Shown here: positions 1 through 8,736 of the stretch, one piece after another
Numbering within the stretch: position 1 is the first letter of the stretch
How the letters are laid out: every line of letters starts with the position of its first letter
DNA from: Duganella sp. BJB480
Lineage (GTDB): Bacteria; Pseudomonadota; Gammaproteobacteria; Burkholderiales; Burkholderiaceae_D
Assembly (NCBI GenBank): GCA_003416985.1
Contig: QVIN01000005.1
Location: 310,001-374,000, forward strand
Direction of reading: 5' to 3'
DNA length: 64,000 bases
Position numbers and translations under genes: made by a program
The notes under the pieces: model-generated
What the model was told of the DNA's origin: nothing
The model's database searches: none
The model's input: only the letters and a program-made list of their open reading frames with translations

Positions 1-119
1 CCACCATCGAGGCCATCCTCGACCAGGCGGACGAGGTGCTGGCCGAGGCGCGCGACCGCATGCTGACGCTGCGCGGCGCGCCCGCCGACGACGGGCCTAG
101 ACCACCGAACCGAGCTTGA
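1..119 (+). CDS. C-terminal end of an unidentified protein (partial)
   Basis: An open frame enters from the left edge (phase starting at base 3) and stops with TGA at 117-119. The visible 38 residues are acidic and helix-like (ILDQADEVLAEARDRM) and then a proline-rich tail. It converges on the pilC gene and overlaps its end by about 20 bases. I do not recognise the family; a chance open frame in GC-rich DNA is possible. Confidence 0.35.
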   Translation, partial: TIEAILDQADEVLAEARDRMLTLRGAPADDGPRPPNRA

Positions 120-1320
120 AGATCGGCAGGTACATGGCCACCACCAGGCCGCCGATCAGCACGCCCAGGATGACCATGATGGCCGGTTCCATCAGGCTCG
201 ACAGCGAGGCCACGGCTTCGTCCACCTCCTCCTCGTAGAAGTCGGCCACCTTGCCCAGCATGGCGTCGAGCGAGCCGGACTCCTCGCCGATGGCCACCAT
301 CTGCGTCACCATGTTGGGGAACACCTCGGCGTTCTGCATCGCCACCGTCAGGCTGGTGCCGGTGCTGACCTCGTTCTGGATCTTGCGGGTGGCGTCCAGG
401 TAGACCGCGTTGCCGGCCGCGCCGCCCACCGAATCGAGCGACTCGACCAGCGGCACGCCGGCCGCGAACATGGTGGCCAGGGTGCGGGTCCAACGGGCGA
501 TGGTGGCCTTGCGGATCACGTCGCCGAACACGGGCAGGCGCAGCAGCAGGCGGTCCATGAAGCGCTGCATCTGCAGCGAGCGTTGCCAGGCGCGGAAGAA
601 GAAGTAGATCGCCGCGAACAGGCCGCCGAAGATCAGGTACCACCAGGCCACGAAGAATTCCGACAGCGCCATCACGAACAGCGTGGGCGCCGGCAGGTTG
701 GCGCCGAAGCTCTTGAACACTTCCTTGAACGCCGGCACCACCCAGATCATGATCACCGCCGTGACGATGAAGGCCACCGCCAGGATGGACACCGGATACA
801 TCAGCGCCGACTTGATCTTGGCCTTCATGGCCAGCGTCTTTTCCTTGTAGATCGCCAGCCGGGTCAGCAGGTCCTCCAGGATGCCGGCCTGTTCGCCGGC
901 GCCCACCAGGTTGCAGAACAGCGGATCGAAGTACAGCGGGAACTTGCGGAACGCCTGGTTGAGGCTGGTGCCGGTCTCGATGTCGGCGCGCAGGTCCATC
1001 ACCAGCTTGGACACCGACGGATTGGCGTGGCCCTTGCCGACGATGTCGAACGATTGCAGCAGCGGCACGCCGGCCTTCATCATGGTGGCCAGCTGGCGCG
1101 TGAACAGCGAGATGTCCTTGTCGGTGATCTTCTTGCCGCTGCGGTAGGCCTTCTTCTTGACCTTGGTGACCATGATGCCCTGGCGGCGCAGGGTGACGTT
1201 GACCACGGCCTCGCCGCCGGCGCGCAGCTCGCCGCGCACCGTCTTGCCGCTCTTGTCCTTGCCCTCCCAGGCGAAGATCGATTCCTTGACCTGGTTGCCC
1301 GCGTTGCCGGTAGTCGCCAT
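97..1320 (-). CDS. pilC: Type IV pilus inner-membrane platform protein PilC
   Basis: A 407-residue protein of the GspF/PilC family, the inner-membrane platform on which the PilB motor acts during pilus extension. Two homologous T2SSF domains are visible, roughly residues 75-200 and 275-400, each starting with a pattern of the type FTRQLATMMKAGVPLL / WTRTLATMFAAGVPLV. Hydrophobic segments lie near residues 175-200, 225-245 and 380-400. The N-terminal 70 residues carry the short cytoplasmic lead typical of PilC. It lies 11 bases after pilB on the same strand, so the two are almost certainly co-transcribed. The usual next gene, pilD, is not seen here: the strand switches to a convergent frame, so pilD would have to be elsewhere. 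Confidence 0.95.
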   Translation of the reverse strand: MATTGNAGNQVKESIFAWEGKDKSGKTVRGELRAGGEAVVNVTLRRQGIMVTKVKKKAYRSGKKITDKDISLFTRQLATMMKAGVPLLQSFDIVGKGHANPSVSKLVMDLRADIETGTSLNQAFRKFPLYFDPLFCNLVGAGEQAGILEDLLTRLAIYKEKTLAMKAKIKSALMYPVSILAVAFIVTAVIMIWVVPAFKEVFKSFGANLPAPTLFVMALSEFFVAWWYLIFGGLFAAIYFFFRAWQRSLQMQRFMDRLLLRLPVFGDVIRKATIARWTRTLATMFAAGVPLVESLDSVGGAAGNAVYLDATRKIQNEVSTGTSLTVAMQNAEVFPNMVTQMVAIGEESGSLDAMLGKVADFYEEEVDEAVASLSSLMEPAIMVILGVLIGGLVVAMYLPIFKLGSVV

Positions 1321-1331
1321 GGCGTTGCTTC

Positions 1332-3074
1332 CTATTCGTTGGTACAGCCGAGCACTTCTTCAAGACTGGTCAGGCCGTTCCTGACCTTCACCAGCCCGGA
1401 CTGGCGCAGCGACTTCACGCCTTCCTCTTCCGACTTGGCGGCGATTTCCATGGAGTTGCCGTGCGCCAGGATGATGCTTTCGATGGCGGGCGAGATCGGC
1501 ATGATCTGGTAGATGCCGACCCGGCCCTTGTAGCCGCCGCCGTTGCAGCGCTCGCAGCCGACCGGGCCGTAGGGCTTCCAGCTGCCGTCCAGCTCATGCT
1601 CCTTGAAGCCGGCCTTGAGCAGCAGCTCGTGCGAGATCTCCACCGGCTGCTTGCAGGTGCACAGCCGGCGCGCCAGCCGCTGCGCCGTGATCAGGATCAC
1701 CGACGAGGCGATGTTGAACGGCGCCACGCCCATGTTCATCAAGCGCGTCAGCGTCGACGGCGCGTCGTTGGTGTGCAGCGTGGAGAACACCATGTGGCCG
1801 GTCTGCGCCGCCTTGATGGCGATGTCGGCCGTCTCCAGGTCGCGGATTTCGCCGACCATGATGATGTCCGGGTCCTGGCGCAGGAAGGACTTGAGCGCCA
1901 CCGGGAAGGTCAGGCCGGCCTTGTCGTTGACGTTGACCTGGTTCACGCCCGGCAGGTTGATCTCGGCCGGGTCCTCGGCGGTGGAGATGTTGATGCCCGG
2001 CTTGTTGATCACGTTCAGGCAGGTGTACAGCGAGACCGTCTTGCCCGAGCCGGTCGGGCCCGTCACCAGTACCATGCCGTAGGGACGCTGGATGGCGTCG
2101 AGCAGCAGCTCCTTCTGGTCCGGGTCGTAGCCGAGCGCGTCGATGCCCATCTGCGCCTGGGTGGCGTCGAGGATACGCATCACGGTCTTCTCGCCGAACA
2201 GCGTCGGCAGGGTGGAGATGCGCAGGTCGATGGTCTTGGTGGGCGAGACGATCAGGCGCATGCGGCCGTCCTGCGGGATGCGCTTTTCCGAGATGTCCAG
2301 CTTGGCCAGCACCTTGATGCGCGAGACCAGCTTTTCCTTGATCGAGATCGGCGGCTGGGCGTGCTCCATCAGCACGCCGTCGACGCGGAAGCGCACGCGG
2401 TAGAACTTCTCGAACGGTTCGAAGTGCAAGTCCGAGGCGCCCATGTTGACCGCGTCCATCAGCATCTTGTTGAGGAAGCGCACCACCGGCGCGTCCTCGA
2501 CCTCGTTGGCGCCGGCCTCGGCGGCTGCGGCGTTGGCGGCGGCCGAGGCGTCCTCCTCCTCGGCGAACTGGATGTCGGACTCGTCGCCGGCCAGGTCGCT
2601 GATGGCCTGCTCGCTGCTCTTGTTCAGGCGCGCCAGCAATTGCAGCAGCGCGTCGTGCGCCACGATGACGGGTTCGACGGTGGACTCGGTCTGGAACTTG
2701 ATCTGGTCCAGCGCCTGGGTGTTGGTGGGATCGGAAATGGCCACCGACATCTTGTTGCCGCGCTTGGCCAGCGCGATCACGCGCTGCGCCTGCATCAGCT
2801 TGTTGTCGATGATCTTGGCCGGCAGCGCCTCGACGTTGAGCGCCTGCACATCCATCAGCGGATAGGCGAAGGTCTCGGAGCAGAACATGGCCAGCGCGCG
2901 GGCGTCGATGGCGCCGCTGGCCAGCAGCACGTCGATGAAGGCCAGCTTGTCGGCCACGGATTTTTTTTGCAGCATCTCGGCCTGGGCTGCGGACAGACGC
3001 CCGGCTTGCATCAATGCCCGTGCCAGCCCCGGCATCGGGGCGCCTGGCGCGGCGTTCGGTAGGACTGCTGCCAT
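1332..3074 (-). CDS. pilB: Type IV pilus assembly ATPase PilB
   Basis: A 580-residue hexameric extension ATPase of the GspE/PilB family. An MshE/GspE N-terminal domain (about residues 20-150) precedes the motor domain. Walker A is GPTGSGKT; Walker B and Asp box are seen around DPDIIMVGEIRD. The zinc tetracysteine of PilB is visible as LCTC ... CERC. Length matches the family. An unusual Ala/Glu-rich stretch (about residues 165-195) links the N-terminal domain to the motor. The ATG start lies about 120 bases from the convergent-side neighbour, leaving room for a promoter; pilC follows directly. Confidence 0.96.
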   Translation of the reverse strand: MAAVLPNAAPGAPMPGLARALMQAGRLSAAQAEMLQKKSVADKLAFIDVLLASGAIDARALAMFCSETFAYPLMDVQALNVEALPAKIIDNKLMQAQRVIALAKRGNKMSVAISDPTNTQALDQIKFQTESTVEPVIVAHDALLQLLARLNKSSEQAISDLAGDESDIQFAEEEDASAAANAAAAEAGANEVEDAPVVRFLNKMLMDAVNMGASDLHFEPFEKFYRVRFRVDGVLMEHAQPPISIKEKLVSRIKVLAKLDISEKRIPQDGRMRLIVSPTKTIDLRISTLPTLFGEKTVMRILDATQAQMGIDALGYDPDQKELLLDAIQRPYGMVLVTGPTGSGKTVSLYTCLNVINKPGINISTAEDPAEINLPGVNQVNVNDKAGLTFPVALKSFLRQDPDIIMVGEIRDLETADIAIKAAQTGHMVFSTLHTNDAPSTLTRLMNMGVAPFNIASSVILITAQRLARRLCTCKQPVEISHELLLKAGFKEHELDGSWKPYGPVGCERCNGGGYKGRVGIYQIMPISPAIESIILAHGNSMEIAAKSEEEGVKSLRQSGLVKVRNGLTSLEEVLGCTNE

Positions 3075-3106
3075 AGATGCGTCTGCTGGATGGGGGGCGT
3101 CGTAAA

Positions 3107-3126
3107 ATGATGCTCTAGGGCATCAT
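3107..3126. promoter_or_regulatory. 7-bp inverted repeat upstream of pilB
   Basis: ATGATGC and GCATCAT flank a six-base centre about 33-52 bases before the pilB start. It could be an operator or a leader hairpin. No regulator is identified; weak evidence by symmetry alone. Confidence 0.25.
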
Positions 3127-3192
3127 ATTTGTAAAGCCGTTTGTCGTTCCTTGGAAACGATTGTACTCCCCAATGTTGTATATCCAGCCGGA

Positions 3193-4482
3193 TTAGTGCG
3201 TGCGGCGACTACCCGGGCGTATCAATTTGACGACTTTGATCGCCTGGTCGTGGACTTGCACCACCTCGATGATGCAGTTGGCGACCTTGATGCTGATGGG
3301 CGCGTCTGGAATTTCTTGCAACAGTTCCAGCAGCAGGCCGTTCAGGGTCTTGGGGCCGTCCAGCGGGAAGCCCAGGCCGAGGCGCTTGTTGATGTCGCGC
3401 AGCGCGGTCGAGCCCTCCAGCAGGCACTCGCCCTGTTCGGTCCAGCCGAAGCTGTCCGCGCGGGCCGCGCCCGGCATCGATGTCGTAAATTCACCGATCA
3501 TTTCCTCGATGATATCGTCCAGGGTGACCAGGCCCTGCACCTCGCCGTACTCGTCGACGATGATGCCCAGCCGTTCCTTGTTCTCCTGGAAGTACTGCAG
3601 CTGGGTGAAGACGCCGGTGTCCTGGGGGATGAAGTAGGGCGTGCTGAGCAGCGCGCGGAAATGCTCGACGGTCAGCTCGTCCTCCTGGTTCAGCAGTGCC
3701 ACCGCCTTGCGCACGTGCAGGATGCCGATGATGCGGTTGATCTCGCCCTCATAGACGGGCAGCTTGTTGTGGTAGCAGGTGGTCAGCTCGCGCTTGATCT
3801 CGTCGACCGTCAGCTCCAGGTTCAGCGCCTCGATCTGCGAGCGGGGCGTCATGATGTCCTCGACCGAGATGGTCTCCAGGTCGAACAGGTTGAGCAGGAT
3901 GCTCTTGTGCTTTTGCGGGATGAAGTTGCCGCCCTCCAGCACGATCGAGCGCAGCTCCTCGGGCGACAGGCGGGCCTCGTGGGCGTGGGCGCCGGCCTTG
4001 ATGCGGAACAGCTTGAGCACCAGCGAGACGAACAGGTTGACGAACCAGATCACCGGCTTGGCCAGCGCCATCAGCGGCTTGAGCACCATGCTGGTGGGCA
4101 GGGCGATGCGTTCCGGGAAGGTGGCGCCGATCACCTTGGGCGAGATTTCCGCGAACACGATCAGCAGGAAGGCCACCACGCCGGTGGAGATGGTGATGAC
4201 GTTGTCGTCGTGGCCGAAGGTCTGGATGGCGATGGCGGTGACCAGGGCGGTGGCCATGGCGTTGATCAGCGTGTTGGCGATCAGCACCAGCGACAGCAGC
4301 TTATCGGTGCGGTCGAGCAGCCACAGCGTGGTGATGGCGCGGCGGCTGCCGCGTTTGGCCATATGGCGCAGGCGATAGCGGTTGGCCGCCATCAGGGCGG
4401 TTTCGGCCATGGCGAAGAAGGCCGAGCACAGTATCAGGAGGGCGAGCGCCAGAAATTGCGCCCAAAACGGCACGGTATCCAA
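3193..4482 (-). CDS. HlyC/CorC family membrane protein (DUF21-CBS-CorC domains)
   Basis: A 429-residue protein of the CNNM/CorC family, proposed divalent-cation (Mg2+/Co2+) exporters of the inner membrane. The N-terminal DUF21 region has four hydrophobic segments (about residues 5-30, 60-85, 95-120, 130-155) and the family motif AFFAMAETALMAANRYRL. A CBS pair follows (about 205-330), with the typical VSVEDIMTPRSQIEAL and GIIVDEYGEVQGLVTLDDI strings, and a CorC_HlyC C-terminal domain ends the protein. The start is TTG at 4482; no in-frame ATG precedes the first membrane helix, and a GTG three codons later is an alternative. Transcribed alone or with an upstream gene not seen. Confidence 0.9.
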   Translation of the reverse strand: MDTVPFWAQFLALALLILCSAFFAMAETALMAANRYRLRHMAKRGSRRAITTLWLLDRTDKLLSLVLIANTLINAMATALVTAIAIQTFGHDDNVITISTGVVAFLLIVFAEISPKVIGATFPERIALPTSMVLKPLMALAKPVIWFVNLFVSLVLKLFRIKAGAHAHEARLSPEELRSIVLEGGNFIPQKHKSILLNLFDLETISVEDIMTPRSQIEALNLELTVDEIKRELTTCYHNKLPVYEGEINRIIGILHVRKAVALLNQEDELTVEHFRALLSTPYFIPQDTGVFTQLQYFQENKERLGIIVDEYGEVQGLVTLDDIIEEMIGEFTTSMPGAARADSFGWTEQGECLLEGSTALRDINKRLGLGFPLDGPKTLNGLLLELLQEIPDAPISIKVANCIIEVVQVHDQAIKVVKLIRPGSRRTH

Positions 4483-4607
4483 GGGTCACCGTAAAGAATC
4501 TTGCGTGGGAAACTGGTCGGCCTGATCACAGCACCGGCCCAGACGGCATGGCCCAAAACGCGGCCACAGAGTGTCGAATTCTAAGGCAAGCTTGGCTTCC
4601 ATGCAAG

Positions 4608-4695
4608 TTGGGGTCAAGTCTGACATTCGGACACGAGCTCTGCCGTAGCGGCCGCTACGGTAGAGCTCGTGTCCGAATGTCAGACTTGACCCCAA
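4608..4695. repeat. 88-bp near-perfect palindrome (REP/REPIN-like)
   Basis: Two 44-base arms centred at 4651.5 are reverse complements with one mismatch (4642/4661). The outer arm begins TTGGGGTCAAGTCTGACATT and the centre is GTAGCGGCCGCTAC. The symmetry is directly visible. Its size, GC-rich tips and position between two genes resemble REP/REPIN elements mobilised by Y1 (RAYT) transposases; that is inference. The right arm runs into the last codons and stop of the neighbouring TPR-methyltransferase gene. A terminator role for the minus-strand gene is also possible. Confidence 0.8.
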
Positions 4696-6197
4696 TTTTT
4701 TTGCAGCATCACGGCCAGGGCGGCGATTGGGGCGCCGTTTTCCTGGCGGGCGGTCAGCGGCTCGGCGGCTTTGAGCTGGAAACCGGTCTCGGCAGCCAGG
4801 CGTTCCAGGTAGGCTTGCGTGTGGGCGTAGCGGTTCGAGGGGCGCAGCGTGTAGTCGGCGCCTTCGCCCGCTTCCACCGTGAAGCAGAAGTGGCCGCCTT
4901 CGCGCAGCGCGCGGTGCACGCCGGTGAAGACCGGCGCCAGGTCGCCGATGTAGACGAACACATCGGCCGCCACCGCCAGGTCCCAGGCGTCGTGCTGGCC
5001 GTCGAGATAGGCGCTCAGGTCGTCGCAGGCGAGGCTGTCGTACAGCCCGCGCTCGGCGGCCTTGTCCAGCATCTGCCGCGACAGGTCCACGCCCGCCAGC
5101 TTGCCCGCGTAGGCTTTCAGATAGGGGCCGCACAGGCCGGTGCCGCAGCCCAGGTCCAGCGTGTCGAACGTGCCGGGGCCGATGGTGCGGCGGATCAGCC
5201 CGTCCAGATACGACGGCGTTTGATAGTCCAGCACCTCCACCAGGTGCTGGTCGAAGTGGTTGGCGTACTGGTCGAATAGCGAGCGGACGTAGTCGGCCGG
5301 CAGCGCGGCCGGCGTCTCGCCCGCGCCCACCGACGCCAGCGCGAAGGCGATGGTCTCGGGATTGTCGCCGTGCGCCAGCGCGGCGCGGTAGGCGGCGATG
5401 GCCTCGTCGTTGCGCCCCATCGAACGCAGCGTGTTGCCGCGCGCGTAGTGGGCCAGCGCGTAGTCCGGCTTGAGCGCCAGCGCCTGGTCGTAGCTGTCCA
5501 GCGCCGCGTCGAAGATGCCCAGCCGGTGCATGGCCGCGCCCTGGCCGTTGTAGGCCTCGGCCCATCGCGGACGCAGGTGGATGGCGCGGTCGTAGCTTTC
5601 CACCGCTTCCGGCAGCATGCGCAGGCAGTGCAGCGCGTTGCCGCGCGCGAACCAGGCGTCGGCGTTGCGGCTTTGCAGGTTGAGCGCGTCTTCCGCCGCG
5701 CCCAGCGCGTCGAGGTAGCGGCCCTGGTCCTGCAGCACGATGGCGCGGTTGCAGTGCGCTTCGGCGTAGGACGGCTGGATCGCCAGCGCGCGCTGATAAC
5801 TGGGCAGCGCTTCGTCGAGCCGCCCCAGCCGGCGCAGCGCGTTGCCGCGATTGCTCCAGGCCATGGCGTAGTCGGGGAGGAGGGCGAGGGCGCGGTCATG
5901 GCTGGCCAGCGCCTCGTCGGCGCGGCCGGCGTCGAGCAGCGCCACGCCGAGATTGCAATACGCCTTGGCCTGCGCGCCATCGACCGCGATCGCTTGCGAG
6001 ATCAACGCGATGGCCGCCTGCGCATCGCCCTGCTGGCGCGCGATCACGCCCAGCAGATGCAGCGCGTCGAACTGGCGCGGGTCGAGTTCCAGCACCTGGC
6101 GGTACAGCGCCTGCGCCGGTTCCAGCCGTCCCTGTTGGTGCAGTTCGACGGCTTGTTGCAGAAAGGACGCGATCAGCGCCGAATGAGTTCCGTTCAT
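4680..6197 (-). CDS. TPR-repeat SAM-dependent methyltransferase
   Basis: A 505-residue two-part protein. Residues about 10-275 are a run of roughly seven to eight tetratricopeptide repeats (for example AYCNLGVALLDAGRADEALA and HYARGNTLRSMGRNDEAIAA), a protein-interaction scaffold. Residues about 300-490 are a class I methyltransferase with the SAM-binding motif LDLGCGTGLCG and an acidic AGVDLS loop. The substrate is unknown. There is no signal peptide, so it is cytoplasmic. The last residues (NWGQV) and the stop codon are supplied by the palindromic repeat at 4608-4695, so the original C-terminus may have been altered. Divergent from the S9 peptidase. Confidence 0.88.
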   Translation of the reverse strand: MNGTHSALIASFLQQAVELHQQGRLEPAQALYRQVLELDPRQFDALHLLGVIARQQGDAQAAIALISQAIAVDGAQAKAYCNLGVALLDAGRADEALASHDRALALLPDYAMAWSNRGNALRRLGRLDEALPSYQRALAIQPSYAEAHCNRAIVLQDQGRYLDALGAAEDALNLQSRNADAWFARGNALHCLRMLPEAVESYDRAIHLRPRWAEAYNGQGAAMHRLGIFDAALDSYDQALALKPDYALAHYARGNTLRSMGRNDEAIAAYRAALAHGDNPETIAFALASVGAGETPAALPADYVRSLFDQYANHFDQHLVEVLDYQTPSYLDGLIRRTIGPGTFDTLDLGCGTGLCGPYLKAYAGKLAGVDLSRQMLDKAAERGLYDSLACDDLSAYLDGQHDAWDLAVAADVFVYIGDLAPVFTGVHRALREGGHFCFTVEAGEGADYTLRPSNRYAHTQAYLERLAAETGFQLKAAEPLTARQENGAPIAALAVMLQKNWGQV

Positions 6198-6267
6198 GGT
6201 GTGCGCATCTTAGCCGAAGCGCGGCCGGCGCGGCTGAAATCTCTCCGCCTGTATTTTTTTGATAAGC

Positions 6268-6296
6268 TTGTCAGACATGGTAGTATTTTTTATAAA
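6268..6296 (+). promoter_or_regulatory. Sigma70-type promoter of the S9 peptidase gene
   Basis: TTGTCA at 6268-6273 and TATAAA at 6291-6296 are separated by exactly 17 bases and sit 22 bases before the chosen start codon. The match to both hexamers is good; the transcription start would be near 6303. Confidence 0.5.
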
Positions 6297-6317
6297 TCAA
6301 AAGACCCGGGGGTGAAA

Positions 6318-8273
6318 ATGAAGAAAATGCTGTCCGGCGCGATCTGCGCACTCTTGCCGTTGATGGCCAGGGCCGAAGCGCCCGCGCTGATACCGATCCA
6401 GGCTTTCGTACAGGAAGAGCAGTACTACAATCCGCGCATCTCGCCCGACGGCAAGCATCTGGCTGTGACCACGCAGGTACCGGTCGGCGGGCGCACGGTG
6501 CCGATGCTATCGTTTTACAGCCTGCCAGCCATGCAGCTCGAAAGCACGGTGCGGATGCCGTTGTTCATCGTGCCGGTCGACTACTACTGGTCCAGCAATA
6601 CCCGCCTGGTCGTCGAGGAGGGCGAGGAAGTGGGTTCCCGCGAGCGCCCGGAGCGGACCGGCGAAATCGTGGCGATGGATTATGACGGCGCGCATCAGAT
6701 CTATATGCACGGCTACCAGATGATCAGCTTGTCCAAGCAGGGCACGCGTTACGGCAACGACCGGGCGTATGCCACGGTTGTCAATTTGCCGGCGGTGCGC
6801 AATAGTCATGTGCTGATCGGCAGCTATCCATGGGACCACGAATACAGCGCGCTGTACGATTTCGACAGCCGCAACGCGATCCGCAAGCTGGTGGCCGAGT
6901 TGCCGTCCCCGAATGCGGATTTCGTCGTGCGAAATGACGGAAAGCCGGCCTACGCGCACGCCGCGGACCTGGAGGGCTACAGCCAACTCTGGCACTTTGA
7001 CGACGTCGCGCAAAAATGGAGTGTCGACACGCAGCCCAAGGGTGTGCAGCTGTTCCCCGAGGCGTTCAGCGCCGACGACAAGGAATTCGTGGGCCGGTAT
7101 TCGGAGAACGGCGGGGTGAAGAAGCTGGTGCGCCAGAACGTGGCCACCGGCCAGCGTGCGGTGATCGCGGAGGATGCGCAGGGCAACCTTGGCGAGACGA
7201 TGTATGGTTCAAGCCGCACGCTGCCGATAGGCGTGTTCACCAGCTCCGGCCGCCCGCGCATGATGTATCTCGATCCATCCCATCCGGATGCGCTCTTGCA
7301 CCGGGACTTGAGCACCCAGTTCCCGGACGCGACGGTCACGCTGGCCGGCGCCACCGACGACGGCAACACCTTGCTGGCGGTGGTGCAAAGCGACCGCGAC
7401 CCCGGCATGGTCTATCTCTACGACCGCAAGGCGAACAAGGCCGATCTGCTGCTGACCTATAAGGCCGCGATCGATCCGGACGCCATGGCGCCGCGCCTGC
7501 CCATCAGCTTTACGGCGCGCGACGGACTGCGTATCGACGGCTATCTGACGATGCCGGTAACCAAGGGCGATGCAAAGCCGCCGCTGATCCTGATTCCGCA
7601 TGGCGGCCCGCACGGCCCTTTCGACACCTGGTATTTCGACACCGATGCGCAGTTCCTGGCCAGCCGCGGTTATGCCGTGCTGCAGGTGAACTATCGTGGC
7701 TCCGGAGGGCGCGGCAACAAATTCGAAAGGGCCGGCTATCGCCAATGGGGCGGCAAGATCATGGACGATCTGGTTGACGGCGTGCAGTGGGCGGTGGGGC
7801 AGGGCAAGGTGGACGGCTCGCGCATGTGCGTGTATGGCGCCAGCTTCGGCGGCTACGCGGCGCTGATGCTGGCCGCGCGCGAACCGGACCTGTTCAAATG
7901 CGCGGTCGGCTATGCGGGCGTCTATGAATTGCCGCTGCTGCTGAAGGAAGACGCGGGCAAGGGCAACGTCCGTTACCAGAGCGTGACGAAACGGTATATC
8001 GGCGAGGATGCGGCCGAGCTGGCGCGCTTCTCGCCCACCCAGCGGGCCGGGGCGATCAAGGCCGGGGTGCTGTTGATCCACGGGGGGAAAGACAAGCGCG
8101 CGCCGAAGGAGCACGCCTTCCTCATGAAGGCCGCGCTGGAAAAAGCCGGACATCCGCCCGAGTGGGACTACGTCGACTATGAAGGCCACGGCTTCTACGA
8201 CACCGCCAACAGGACCGAGGTCTATCAGCGCATGGAGACCTTCTTCGCCAAGTACCTGGGCAAACCGAAGTAA
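6318..8273 (+). CDS. Exported S9 family (prolyl-oligopeptidase-like) peptidase
   Basis: A 651-residue serine peptidase of family S9 (acylaminoacyl-peptidase/DPP-like). The start at 6318 was chosen because it gives a clean signal peptide (MKKMLSGAICALLPLMARAE) and is preceded by a GGGGG box; a GTG two codons upstream is possible. A WD/beta-propeller region fills about residues 30-370 and the alpha/beta-hydrolase domain follows. The catalytic triad is visible: Ser509 in GASFGGYAA, Asp592 in HGGKDKRAP and His624 in EGHGFY; an HGGPHG oxyanion motif precedes it. Probably periplasmic peptide degradation. It ends directly against the convergent uraH gene with no gap. Confidence 0.9.
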   Translation: MKKMLSGAICALLPLMARAEAPALIPIQAFVQEEQYYNPRISPDGKHLAVTTQVPVGGRTVPMLSFYSLPAMQLESTVRMPLFIVPVDYYWSSNTRLVVEEGEEVGSRERPERTGEIVAMDYDGAHQIYMHGYQMISLSKQGTRYGNDRAYATVVNLPAVRNSHVLIGSYPWDHEYSALYDFDSRNAIRKLVAELPSPNADFVVRNDGKPAYAHAADLEGYSQLWHFDDVAQKWSVDTQPKGVQLFPEAFSADDKEFVGRYSENGGVKKLVRQNVATGQRAVIAEDAQGNLGETMYGSSRTLPIGVFTSSGRPRMMYLDPSHPDALLHRDLSTQFPDATVTLAGATDDGNTLLAVVQSDRDPGMVYLYDRKANKADLLLTYKAAIDPDAMAPRLPISFTARDGLRIDGYLTMPVTKGDAKPPLILIPHGGPHGPFDTWYFDTDAQFLASRGYAVLQVNYRGSGGRGNKFERAGYRQWGGKIMDDLVDGVQWAVGQGKVDGSRMCVYGASFGGYAALMLAAREPDLFKCAVGYAGVYELPLLLKEDAGKGNVRYQSVTKRYIGEDAAELARFSPTQRAGAIKAGVLLIHGGKDKRAPKEHAFLMKAALEKAGHPPEWDYVDYEGHGFYDTANRTEVYQRMETFFAKYLGKPK

Positions 8274-8627
8274 TCAGCTGCCGCGATAGGTCGAATACGC
8301 CCACGGCGAGACGACCAGCGGCACGTGATAATTCTGGTCGGCGCTGGCGATGCCGAAAGCCAGCGTCACCTCGTCGATGAAGCGCGGCTCGGGCAGGTCC
8401 ACGCCCTGCGCGGCGAAATAGGCGCCGGCGCCGAACACCAGCTCATACTTCCCCGGCTTCATGGTCGGGCCCTCCAGCAGCGGCACGGCGCAGCGGCCGT
8501 CGGCGTTGGTGACGTCGGTCTTGATCAACTCGCGGCCCTGCGCCGTGACGGCGTACAAGGCCACCTTGACGCCGGCGCCCGGCTTGCCGACGGTAATATC
8601 GAGAACGTGTGTACTAAGCTTGCCCAT
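8274..8627 (-). CDS. uraH: 5-hydroxyisourate hydrolase (transthyretin-like)
   Basis: A 117-residue protein, the normal size for HIUase, which hydrolyses 5-hydroxyisourate to OHCU in urate breakdown. The family signatures are seen: STHVLDITVGKPG at the start, and the C-terminal YRGS that closes the active site. The start ATG at 8627 (MGKLSTHVLD) is favoured over longer in-frame options because it matches the family N-terminus. It is divergent from puuE and the xdh operon and shares their upstream region. Urate oxidase and OHCU decarboxylase, its pathway partners, are not in the window. Confidence 0.95.
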   Translation of the reverse strand: MGKLSTHVLDITVGKPGAGVKVALYAVTAQGRELIKTDVTNADGRCAVPLLEGPTMKPGKYELVFGAGAYFAAQGVDLPEPRFIDEVTLAFGIASADQNYHVPLVVSPWAYSTYRGS

Positions 8628-8668
8628 GGTAAGTCCTATATCGGTAGGTGATGAGTATCTATTGGACA

Positions 8669-8704
8669 AATCATATACCGATGCCGTTCTACGCATATAT
8701 GATT
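8669..8704. promoter_or_regulatory. Inverted repeat in the uraH/puuE divergent promoter region
   Basis: AATCATATA (8669-8677) and TATATGATT (8696-8704) are perfect 9-base inverted copies separated by 18 bases, centrally placed in the 109-base gap between two divergent urate-pathway genes. This arrangement suits a dimeric repressor or activator of purine catabolism. The regulator is not identified. Confidence 0.45.
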
Positions 8705-8736
8705 GCAGATATATTCCTCATAGACTAGCCAGCGCC

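Noticed and set aside
583..1512. Plus-strand open frame opposite pilC and pilB
   Set aside because: It is composed mainly of Arg, His, Asp and Gln with no domain, and lies on the opposite strand of conserved pilus genes.
5370..6317. Long N-terminal extension of the S9 peptidase
   Set aside because: The frame is open back to 5370 but it runs antisense through the TPR gene. The signal peptide, promoter hexamers and ribosome site all support the start at 6318.
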